Below, in pieces: positions 43,913 to 51,285 of a DNA stretch of 64,000 nt. The notes below the pieces were generated by a model. The model saw only the letters and a list, made by a program, of their open reading frames with translations, was not told the DNA's origin and did no database searches. Source of the stretch: JAWXBT01 sp964523015 (lineage in GTDB: Bacteria > Bdellovibrionota_C > UBA2361 > J135); assembly GCA_964523015.1 (NCBI GenBank), contig CAZFXN010000005.1:1-64000 (forward strand), read 5' to 3'. The first letter of the stretch is position 1. Each line of letters begins with the position of its first letter. The position numbers were made by a program, and so were the translations under genes.

Positions 43913-44734
43913 ATGAGTAAATTTATCAGTCGGATCTTTGGCCCTTTGAAAACTAACACTACAAATCTGGTCCCAGAGACCCTCTCCCCAGAAACATTGA
44001 TTAAAGAAGCACAAGTTAACGCACTATCCGATTTTCTGGATCCTACATGCAAAGAATTAATTGCAGCTGCAGTCACAGAATCAGATTTAGCTTTCCCTAC
44101 TCTACTCTATGTTCAAATATCAGAGAACGTTGCCATTGTTACAGAAATTGAGTTTGCAAAAAAAGTTGGCGCAGACAATCTACCACTAGTAACTATTAAG
44201 TCTGCACGTAAGGATTCTGGACGACTTTTTGATGGTGATATTTTCGTATCCGATGAAGCTCTACTAGATTTTACTGATGAAGAGCTTGAAACAAAAATCA
44301 GTGCCGGTGAAATTGGTCAAGGAACATGTTTTCTTGCTAAATCTGTGATCTCTGAAAAGGCAATTTTTGGACGTAACTGTATTATTGGTGAAGGCGCTAA
44401 GATTTTTGGTGGTGTCTTTGGCGACAATGTTGTTATCGGAAGAAACGCCTGGGTAGGTCATGCCGTAGAACTTGCTTCTGGGGTTCTAATTGGCCAAGAG
44501 ACTTCCCTTAATGGAACTATTAAAATTGGCTTTGATCCTGACAATGAAACCGGTGTTGAGCCAGCCTATGTTATGATTGGCAACTCTTGTGCTCTTGATT
44601 CATGCTCAATAAAGCGTCGTACGATCATCGGCAAACATTGTCTGGTAGATAATAATCCTGAATTTTCCGGCCTTATTCCAAATGGTGCAACCGTAGTTGC
44701 TCAAGGAAAAAGCTTTTCTGTTATTCCTTACTAA
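43913..44734 (+). CDS. Hypothetical protein with hexapeptide/left-handed beta-helix repeats
   Basis: A 273-aa protein of unknown function. After a variable N-terminal half, residues about 140-270 show repeating hexapeptide-like turns (AIFGRNCIIGEGAKIFGG, NVVIGRNAWVGH, GVLIGQETSLNG, RTIIGKHCLVD). They predict a left-handed beta-helix as in acyl/acetyl-transferases and scaffold proteins. The catalytic His of LpxA-type enzymes cannot be assigned. No signal peptide. It follows an HDOD gene; no operon link is evident, because a repeat copy lies between. Confidence 0.7.
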   Translation: MSKFISRIFGPLKTNTTNLVPETLSPETLIKEAQVNALSDFLDPTCKELIAAAVTESDLAFPTLLYVQISENVAIVTEIEFAKKVGADNLPLVTIKSARKDSGRLFDGDIFVSDEALLDFTDEELETKISAGEIGQGTCFLAKSVISEKAIFGRNCIIGEGAKIFGGVFGDNVVIGRNAWVGHAVELASGVLIGQETSLNGTIKIGFDPDNETGVEPAYVMIGNSCALDSCSIKRRTIIGKHCLVDNNPEFSGLIPNGATVVAQGKSFSVIPY

Positions 44735-44762
44735 TTAGTTAATTCTATCTGCTGATTGTATC

Positions 44763-44815
44763 TCAAAAAAATAAGAAGGGGTGAACAACTTATTGGCTGT
44801 AAACCATTCACCCTT
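44763..44815 (-). terminator. Rho-independent terminator of the umuDC operon
   Basis: On the minus strand AAGGGTGAA (44815-44807) pairs with TTCACCCCTT (44785-44776), followed by CTTATTTTTTTG. The stem, loop and T-run all read toward lower coordinates, ending the transcript of umuD, umuC and the small ORF. Confidence 0.75.
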
Positions 44816-44828
44816 GATGCATTACGGT

Positions 44829-44996
44829 TCATGCTGGCGGCTGCTCACTCGGTGGAAGTGTTTGCTTTTGGCCTTCTGTAAGTGCGAGGAGGCAAGTGAT
44901 GCCTATCGCAAATACACTTCCAGAAGCAGAACCCCACTTCCACGGAATCTCCTGCATTGGCACAAAGACCAGGAGCACTCCCAGCCAAAACACCAT
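44829..44996 (-). CDS. Small two-helix membrane protein downstream of umuC (unrecognised)
   Basis: A 55-aa ORF read ATG (44994-44996) to TGA (44829-44831). The N-terminus VFWLGVLLVFVPM and the later SVFAIGITCLLALT are hydrophobic and could be two membrane helices; the tail is EGQKQTLPPSEQPPA. It starts 23 nt after the umuC stop on the same strand and ends before a terminator, which supports real expression. A sample line is 52% GC, above its neighbours, with GTG/CTC/CTG codons. No convincing Shine-Dalgarno sequence. Function unknown. Confidence 0.5.
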   Translation of the reverse strand: MVFWLGVLLVFVPMQEIPWKWGSASGSVFAIGITCLLALTEGQKQTLPPSEQPPA

Positions 44997-45019
44997 GCAA
45001 GAACCGAAAATGAGACAGC

Positions 45020-46324
45020 TTAAGCTACTACTAACGGCAATTCAGTCCAATTTGTGGTGAATTTTTGAGTACGTTGCTCTTGTTTACTTTTCCACCGTTT
45101 CGCTGTTCCAATGGATCCAAAAAAAACTGTCTGTCTTCCCCGATCATAATTTATCTGATCGAATACCCTAATTAATTCCTCTTCCCGCGCTCCATATTGG
45201 GATTCAGAGAAAAGTGATTGTTGCAATTGTGTATCAGGGACTAGCTTTTCAACTACAATTCCTGCTTTAGTATATAGATAATTAGAGCGAAATGTTTTCT
45301 TTAAAACACTTTGGGCTGCTTCAATAAGTGTAGGTGTAAACGAAGTTGGTGTAAGAAATGAATGCCTTTCAAAAGAGGAATAGTAATCAGTATTATTAAA
45401 TGGGCTTGTTCGAATGTAAACAGATAAGAGGTGCGCGCATAAGTTATCCTCTCTTAACTTCTCTGCCACTCTTTCAGCATGAAATGCAACTGACTCTTCT
45501 AGCTCTGATAATTTTGTAACAGGCTTTCCAAACGATCTAGATGAAGTGATTGATTTTTTGGGTGTTGGTTGGGTCATTTCAGCACATGGAATGCCGCGAA
45601 GCTCCATCACAGTCTTAAGGCCTAGCACTGAGATTTTTTTTCGTATCCATGTATCGGGGACATTTATTAAGTCATAAGCTGTATAAATTCCATCTGCCTT
45701 TAGGCGGACTGACAGCTTATGTCCAATTCCCCAGATATCATTTACGTCAAATTGTTTTAAAAGTTCCTGAGGTTTCAGTAAGTCATACATTGAGAAAACG
45801 CCATTATGTCCCGGTTCTTTTTTTGCAACGGCATTAGCAACTTTAGCTAATGTTTTTGTTTGAGCCACTCCTATTGAAACTGGAATACCAGTTTGCTGTT
45901 GGACAGCTTCTCGGACTTCCCTTCCGTACTGAGCGCGTTTTTGTGGATCTATAAAATCAAAATTTAAAAATGCTTCGTCAACAGAATAAATTTCATACTC
46001 GTTTACAAAAGAGGAGAGAATCTTCATGATCCGATGAGACATATCTCCATAAAGGGTAAAATTAGATGAAAAAACTGCCACTTTATGGGCAGTAAAGAGA
46101 TGTTCATACTTAAAGGCTGGCGCGCCCATCGGAATGCCTAGAGCTTTCGCCTCTTGAGAGCGCGAGACTACACAGCCATCATTGTTTGAAAGAACAACAA
46201 CTGGGCGATTCCAAAGCTTTGGATTAAAAACACGTTCACATGATACAAAGAAATTATTACAATCAACTAATGCAAAAGCTCGATCTGAAGCTTTAGAGCT
46301 ATTTTGCCAAAGAGTGAATGACAT
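45020..46324 (-). CDS. umuC: Y-family DNA polymerase V catalytic subunit UmuC
   Basis: A 434-aa translesion polymerase. It has ALVDCNNFFVSCERVFNPKL, VVVLSNNDGCVVSRSQEAKALGIPMG, catalytic acidic residues in YSVDEAFLNF, and the little-finger region with KPVTKLSELEESV. The C-terminal UmuC-specific part is present. The start chosen is the ATG at 46322-46324 with GGGGAG upstream (protein MSFTLWQNSS); a longer frame to 46387 lies inside umuD. It overlaps the umuD 3' end by 26 nt. Confidence 0.95.
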   Translation of the reverse strand: MSFTLWQNSSKASDRAFALVDCNNFFVSCERVFNPKLWNRPVVVLSNNDGCVVSRSQEAKALGIPMGAPAFKYEHLFTAHKVAVFSSNFTLYGDMSHRIMKILSSFVNEYEIYSVDEAFLNFDFIDPQKRAQYGREVREAVQQQTGIPVSIGVAQTKTLAKVANAVAKKEPGHNGVFSMYDLLKPQELLKQFDVNDIWGIGHKLSVRLKADGIYTAYDLINVPDTWIRKKISVLGLKTVMELRGIPCAEMTQPTPKKSITSSRSFGKPVTKLSELEESVAFHAERVAEKLREDNLCAHLLSVYIRTSPFNNTDYYSSFERHSFLTPTSFTPTLIEAAQSVLKKTFRSNYLYTKAGIVVEKLVPDTQLQQSLFSESQYGAREEELIRVFDQINYDRGRQTVFFGSIGTAKRWKSKQEQRTQKFTTNWTELPLVVA

Positions 46325-46739
46325 AGGTAGCAACTCCCCAAACTTCGAACTGATCTTCCTCTGTGATGTAAATCGGCTTTTTAGCATTTTGCTTGGGCAA
46401 TTGATCCTCTGGAATTAAAAGATAGCTCTCTCCGCGTTTACAGAGACGCTTGACTGTGAATTCTCCGTTAAGCACTGCAACTACGACAGTTCCGTTATGG
46501 GCGGTAAGAGCCCGGTCGACTATCAAGATATCTCCATTATGAATTCCAGCCCCAATCATGGAGGAACCCTTGACCCGAACAAAAAAAGTTGCTGCTGGAT
46601 GAGCAATCAGGTGTTGATTAAGATCTAAATTATCCTCTGTATCGCCTTCGGCTGGAGATGGAAATCCTGCTGATACTGATTCACTAGCAAATGGTAAAGC
46701 GGTTACAACTACGTTTTTTCCCCTCAAAACTGTCTTCAT
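46299..46739 (-). CDS. umuD: UmuD, LexA-like autoproteolytic subunit of Pol V
   Basis: A 146-aa S24 peptidase. The self-cleavage site is Ala24-Gly25 in VSAGFPSPAEGD, the nucleophile Ser60 is in GSSMIGAG and the Lys97 general base is in FTVKRL. These positions coincide with those of E. coli UmuD (24/25, 60, 97). After RecA*-stimulated cleavage, UmuD'2 joins UmuC. A symmetrical sequence upstream (46770-46785) is a candidate SOS operator. Confidence 0.96.
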   Translation of the reverse strand: MKTVLRGKNVVVTALPFASESVSAGFPSPAEGDTEDNLDLNQHLIAHPAATFFVRVKGSSMIGAGIHNGDILIVDRALTAHNGTVVVAVLNGEFTVKRLCKRGESYLLIPEDQLPKQNAKKPIYITEEDQFEVWGVATYVIHSLAK

Positions 46740-46769
46740 ATCAGATCCAAAATATACCTCATATAACTT

Positions 46770-46785
46770 AGATTAATTCTAATCT
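46770..46785. promoter_or_regulatory. Candidate SOS operator upstream of umuD
   Basis: AGATTAATTCTAATCT: perfect inverted half-sites AGATTA/TAATCT around a 4-nt spacer, 30 nt upstream of the umuD ATG. It is not the E. coli (CTG-N10-CAG) or Bacillus (GAAC-N4-GTTC) LexA box. LexA boxes vary by phylum, so this remains a guess from symmetry and position. Confidence 0.4.
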
Positions 46786-46852
46786 ATTTTTATATAGAAA
46801 TATACTAGATAGGAGACACTGCTATAACATTCTGTATTGACTATCTATTTCT

Positions 46853-46874
46853 AAAGGTACCAGGTACCTTTTTT
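46853..46874. repeat. Dispersed repeat, symmetrical variant (copy 3)
   Basis: AAAGGTACCAGGTACCTTTT: both arms read GGTACC, so this copy is an almost perfect palindrome around a single A. Lies between umuD and the aldehyde dehydrogenase stop. Confidence 0.9.
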
Positions 46875-46887
46875 ATGGGTTCTTTCA

Positions 46888-48273
46888 TTATGACCGTATC
46901 ACCATGAGCTTGGTGCGAAGCATGTCATGCATAGTATGAGGAATGCCCCCAAGGCCTAAACCTGAGGAATCTCGTCCTCCAAAAGGCATCCAGTCGACAC
47001 GAAATGCAGTATGATCATTTACCATGACAGCAGTGGCGTTTAATAGCTTCACCGTATCAAGAGCAACGTTAATATTTTTTGTAAATATCGAAGATTGAAA
47101 AGCAAACGGTAAACTATTAGACCAAGCAATTGCCTCCTTTAAATCCTTATATGGATAAACGCAAACAACTGGGCCAAAAATTTCTTGGGTCGAGACCTTA
47201 ACAGAAAGAGATGGATTATAAATTACCGTTGGAGGGTATAGACTATCAGAGGTCCTCTTTCCTCCACACAAAATCTCTCCCCCACTTTGACGCGCCTCTC
47301 CAACCCACTCATCAACTCTATCAACATCACCATGAGTAATTAGTGGTCCAACCTCTGTAGTAGGATCTAATGGATCTCCCACTTTCATTTTAGACCCTGC
47401 ATCAGCTATACCTCTAGCCACTGTTGGGGCTATTGATTCATGAGCAAACACTCTCTGTACTGACACACAAACTTGTCCAGCATGATAAAAACCACCTTTT
47501 GCTAAAAGCGGCAAAGCTCCATTGATATCAGCATCAGCTTCAACAATAACTGGGGCTACTCCACCATGCTCTAGTGCTGAACGAGTACCGGGAGATAGCT
47601 TTCCATTTAAATGCCATCCAACCTTAGCTGATCCTATAAATGAGAAAAAATTTACCCGTGGATCTGTGATCATTTTTTCGGCCAATGCATTTTTACAGAT
47701 AATCGTCTGACACCAACCTTGTGGCAGCCCTGCCTCCTTTAAAAGTTTTACTAGTGCTAGACAGGAAAGTGGTGTTGTCCTGGCAGGTTTGATCAATATA
47801 GGGCAGCCAGTAGCTATAGCAGGCACAACTTGGTGTACTATCAAGTTAAGCGGATGATTAAATGCGCTCACCGCAGCGACAACTCCAATTGGTTCCCACA
47901 TTGTAAATGCCAAACGCCCTACTGAACTTTGAGTAAGCCCCATTGGAATCTCTTCGCCATGGATATGATGAATTTCTGAGATTGCAATCTTGACACCCTG
48001 AATTGCTCTTTCAACTTCTACTTTCGAATCTGCGTAAGGCTTTCCTCCCTCAGATGCTGCAGTAGTAATCAATTGGTCTTTATCTCGGTCAAGAAGAGTT
48101 GCCAATCGCTCCAAAATTTCTATTCTTTGGTAGGGAGGGAGCCATTTTTCTCGATCTGAAAATGTTCTATAAGCGAGCTCTAATGCTCCCTCAATTTCAT
48201 CTTCCTCCATAAAAGAGACTTCGCCTACTTGCTGTCCATCAAACGGAGAATTAATCTTTAACATCTGAGCCAT
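46888..48273 (-). CDS. NAD(P)-dependent aldehyde dehydrogenase
   Basis: A 461-aa ALDH-superfamily enzyme. It has the oxyanion Asn region SAFNHPLNL, the cofactor block PILIKPARTTPLS, catalytic Glu in ALEHGGVAPVIV, and the nucleophile Cys in GGFYHAGQVCVSVQRVF. The C-terminal motif is EIFGPVVCVYPY. It is closest in feel to lactaldehyde/glyceraldehyde-3-phosphate (non-phosphorylating) types; the substrate is not determined. It lies 14 nt downstream of the thiamine-diphosphate enzyme gene, so the pair is probably an operon. Confidence 0.93.
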   Translation of the reverse strand: MAQMLKINSPFDGQQVGEVSFMEEDEIEGALELAYRTFSDREKWLPPYQRIEILERLATLLDRDKDQLITTAASEGGKPYADSKVEVERAIQGVKIAISEIHHIHGEEIPMGLTQSSVGRLAFTMWEPIGVVAAVSAFNHPLNLIVHQVVPAIATGCPILIKPARTTPLSCLALVKLLKEAGLPQGWCQTIICKNALAEKMITDPRVNFFSFIGSAKVGWHLNGKLSPGTRSALEHGGVAPVIVEADADINGALPLLAKGGFYHAGQVCVSVQRVFAHESIAPTVARGIADAGSKMKVGDPLDPTTEVGPLITHGDVDRVDEWVGEARQSGGEILCGGKRTSDSLYPPTVIYNPSLSVKVSTQEIFGPVVCVYPYKDLKEAIAWSNSLPFAFQSSIFTKNINVALDTVKLLNATAVMVNDHTAFRVDWMPFGGRDSSGLGLGGIPHTMHDMLRTKLMVIRS

Positions 48274-48287
48274 AAATCTAATTCCTA

Positions 48288-49928
48288 CTAAAGTTTGAGC
48301 ATCTTCTCTTTTATCTCTTTGTTTAAGATTCGATCATTCTCAGAATAATCGATTGGCACATCGATCACATAAACACCTTTTGAATTCATACAACGAGCGA
48401 GCTCTTGTTTAAACTGATCGGTACTCTCTACCCGAACACCATGAGCTCCATAAGCTTCTGCATATTTCACAAAATCAGGGTTTTTATAATCAAGCCCAAA
48501 AGTAGGAAAGCCCATAGCAGTTTGCTTCCACTTAATCATTCCGTACCCAGAATCATTTAGAATAACGACGACAAGATCCATCCCCATTCTAACGGCTGTT
48601 TCAATCTCCTGAGAGTTCATCATAAAACCGCCATCGCCACAAACTGCGATGACCTTACTTTCAGGATGAACCATCTTTGCTGCCATTGCGACAGGCAATC
48701 CAGCACCCATTGTAGCTAGTGCATTATCAAGCAGGAGGGTGTTTGGTTTATATGCCTTGTAATTTCTAGCAAACCAAATTTTGTACATCCCATTATCTAA
48801 AGAGAGAATTCCATCTGCAGGCACAACAGATCTCATATCCTGTACGATCCTCTGAGGAAGAAGTGGGAATCGTGAATCCTCAACTAATTCACTAAGGTGT
48901 TTATCTATCTCGACTTTGATCTTTAATAGTGAAGAGAAATCCCAATGACTTTGTGGTTTGATCTGTGACGCTAAATTCTCCACAGTTTGAGCAATATCAC
49001 CTATCACTTCAAGTTGAGGAAAGTAAACTTGGTCAATCTGAGCAGTAAAGAAATTAACATGTACTACCTGAGCCCCTCCATGGCGCATAAAGAAAGGGGG
49101 CTTTTCAACAACATCATGTCCAACATTTATAATCAGATCAGCTTTATTTATCGCCGCATGCAAAAAGTCGTGGTCTGAAAGAGCTGCTGTACCAAGAAAG
49201 AGAGGATGGCGTTCATCAATAACACCCTTCCCCATCTGAGTATTAAAGAAAGGGATCTTTGTATTTTCAATAAACTTAAGTAGTGCGGCCTGTGTACGAT
49301 TGCGATTTCCAGCAGCTCCTATCAGTACCAATGGGGTGTGGGCTAGCTCAATTAATTCAATCGCTTTTCTAAGTGCTTTCTGATCTGCAGAAGGACGCCT
49401 AACTTCATTAACCGCATAAATAGGAGCATCAACTTCTTCGGCAGCTACATCTTCTGGTAACTCCAAATGTACTGCCCCTGGACGCTCTTCTGTGGCAAGC
49501 CTAAATGCTTCCCGTACCATTGACGGAATATTATTACTGTTAACAATCTGACGGGTAAATTTTGTAATAGGACGCATCATCTCAACAACATCTAAGATCT
49601 GAAATCGTCCCTGCTTACTTTTCTTGATTGGCTTCTGCCCAGTAATCAGCACCATCGGCATACCACCCAATTGAGCATAGGCAGCACCGGTAACTAAGTT
49701 CGTTGCTCCTGGTCCAAGTGTCGACAAGGCGACTCCTGGTTTTCCAGTTAGCCTGCCATAAGCAGCGGCCATAAAAGCTGCGGCTTGTTCATGACGGGTA
49801 AGAATTAACTGAATTTTTGATTGTCTAAGAGATTCTAAGAAATCTAAATTCTCCTCTCCTGGTATTCCAAAAATATAGTCAACGCCTTCTCGTTCAAGAG
49901 CCCTGATAAAAAGATCTGATGCTTTCAC
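48288..49928 (-). CDS. Thiamine-diphosphate enzyme, acetolactate synthase large-subunit-like
   Basis: A 546-aa TPP enzyme. The catalytic Glu is in TRHEQAAAFMAAAYGRLTG, with ALSTLGPGATNLVTG and MVLITGQKP. The TPP/Mg motif is GDGGFMMNSQEIETAVR ... LNDSGYGM. It is ALS-like, but no ilvN regulatory subunit or ilvC is adjacent; instead an aldehyde dehydrogenase follows. It may be a catabolic acetolactate synthase or another 2-oxoacid-processing enzyme whose aldehyde product feeds the dehydrogenase. Confidence 0.9.
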   Translation of the reverse strand: MKASDLFIRALEREGVDYIFGIPGEENLDFLESLRQSKIQLILTRHEQAAAFMAAAYGRLTGKPGVALSTLGPGATNLVTGAAYAQLGGMPMVLITGQKPIKKSKQGRFQILDVVEMMRPITKFTRQIVNSNNIPSMVREAFRLATEERPGAVHLELPEDVAAEEVDAPIYAVNEVRRPSADQKALRKAIELIELAHTPLVLIGAAGNRNRTQAALLKFIENTKIPFFNTQMGKGVIDERHPLFLGTAALSDHDFLHAAINKADLIINVGHDVVEKPPFFMRHGGAQVVHVNFFTAQIDQVYFPQLEVIGDIAQTVENLASQIKPQSHWDFSSLLKIKVEIDKHLSELVEDSRFPLLPQRIVQDMRSVVPADGILSLDNGMYKIWFARNYKAYKPNTLLLDNALATMGAGLPVAMAAKMVHPESKVIAVCGDGGFMMNSQEIETAVRMGMDLVVVILNDSGYGMIKWKQTAMGFPTFGLDYKNPDFVKYAEAYGAHGVRVESTDQFKQELARCMNSKGVYVIDVPIDYSENDRILNKEIKEKMLKL

Positions 49929-50155
49929 TTATACGCCTAATATTAGGGGAAAATTTATATTGAATCGTCTCAATTTTTAACATTTCGGGCAAACAAATAA
50001 TTATTCTATTGAGTAGGTTTAACTCAATGGCAGAGTATTTGGCCCTAGCGTGAAGCTTTATAGCAGATTTGAAAGAGATTCATTCTTAAAGTAATATCTC
50101 TAGCGGCAATTATTATTGCTGGTAAAACTTACTTAACTGACTTTGGTTATAACTT

Positions 50156-51193
50156 ATGACAGCCATCACGGTTGCAAATGGTGCAGACACAAAACAGAAT
50201 CTAGATCAGAACTTTAAATTTTCCCTTGGTCGATCCAGATTTTCAAAGTTCCATGTTTGTTCAGTTCTATTCTTAATTTTTATGGGTGCGTTAGTAAAAA
50301 GTCATGATGCTGGGCTTGCTGTTCCTGACTGGCCAACAACCTTTGGACAAAACATGTTTCTCTATCCACCCTCTGAATGGACTGGTGGCGTATTTTACGA
50401 ACACTTTCATCGGCTGGTAGGATCTTTCGTTGGGCTGCTTACAGTAATTCTAACATTTTGGCTTGCCAAAAGTGAAAGCCGTAGGTGGGTTAGATACTGT
50501 GGGTACACTGCTCTTGCCCTAGTCATAGTTCAAGGTGTCTTAGGTGGAGTAACTGTGTTGATGCAATTACCTCCTATTGTTTCTATAGCTCATGGAGTGA
50601 TGGCACAGACTTTCTTAATTCTTAGTTTAGTAATTGCATATAGCCAATCAAAAGAGTGCTACTCTACTTCCTCTTACAATCGAGTAACTGCTCTGCACCC
50701 TTCTCCACTATTTATTAGCGCAATTGTAGTAGTAATATCCATATATTTGCAGCTAATATTAGGGGCAATTATGAGGCATTCTGGATCTGGTCTTGCTATC
50801 CCAGATTTTCCAACTATGGGTGGTAATTTATGGCCAAATTTTGAATTTCAAACAATGGAGTACATTAATGACTACCGATTAGGTCTAGGTCTCCGTCCAG
50901 CTACAGTAGCGCAAGTATGGATTAGTCTTTTTCATAGATTAGGAGCAGTGATTGTTACCGTAGCGGTTGTATCTCTCTATTTTAAAATACGAAAACTTGC
51001 CTCTACTGTAATTGTAAAAGTATCTTCGAGGCGCCTTTTAATAATACTTCTTTTACAATGGACACTTGGAATGTACACAATCTGGCTTGTAAAAGATCCA
51101 ATAATTACTAGTTTACATGTTGTAGTTGGTGCTACGCTTCTTGCATTTTCTACGCTCCTAACCTTAAGGATCAATTACCAGGAAACTTCTTAA
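50156..51193 (+). CDS. ctaA: Haem A synthase (COX15/CtaA)
   Basis: A 345-aa eight-helix membrane protein that oxidises haem O to haem A for aa3-type oxidases. It has MGALVKSHDAGLAVPDWPTT, the haem-ligand and catalytic EHFHRLVGS, AHGVMAQTF, then the duplicated half with GAIMRHSGSGLAIPDFP, LFHRLGAV and TSLHVVVGA. The four His positions are in place. It signals an aerobic respiratory chain; ctaB and cytochrome c oxidase genes are not in the window. Confidence 0.94.
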   Translation: MTAITVANGADTKQNLDQNFKFSLGRSRFSKFHVCSVLFLIFMGALVKSHDAGLAVPDWPTTFGQNMFLYPPSEWTGGVFYEHFHRLVGSFVGLLTVILTFWLAKSESRRWVRYCGYTALALVIVQGVLGGVTVLMQLPPIVSIAHGVMAQTFLILSLVIAYSQSKECYSTSSYNRVTALHPSPLFISAIVVVISIYLQLILGAIMRHSGSGLAIPDFPTMGGNLWPNFEFQTMEYINDYRLGLGLRPATVAQVWISLFHRLGAVIVTVAVVSLYFKIRKLASTVIVKVSSRRLLIILLLQWTLGMYTIWLVKDPIITSLHVVVGATLLAFSTLLTLRINYQETS

Positions 51194-51285
51194 CTATTAG
51201 TGAGGATACTCTATGGGGTGCTAGTTTCTCCTTTACTTACAGAAATTAAATGATACCCTTTCAATGATTTATAGCGTTAGTAATA

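Noticed and set aside
44781..45023. 80-aa plus-strand ORF downstream of the beta-helix gene
   Set aside because: Composition is Arg/His/Cys-rich without domains; the opposite-strand 55-aa frame fits the operon and terminator better.
45803..45822. Degenerate dispersed repeat inside umuC
   Set aside because: The A-run followed by GAACCGGGAC shares the start of the motif but misses the GGTACC half; it encodes KKEPG and is probably coincidental.
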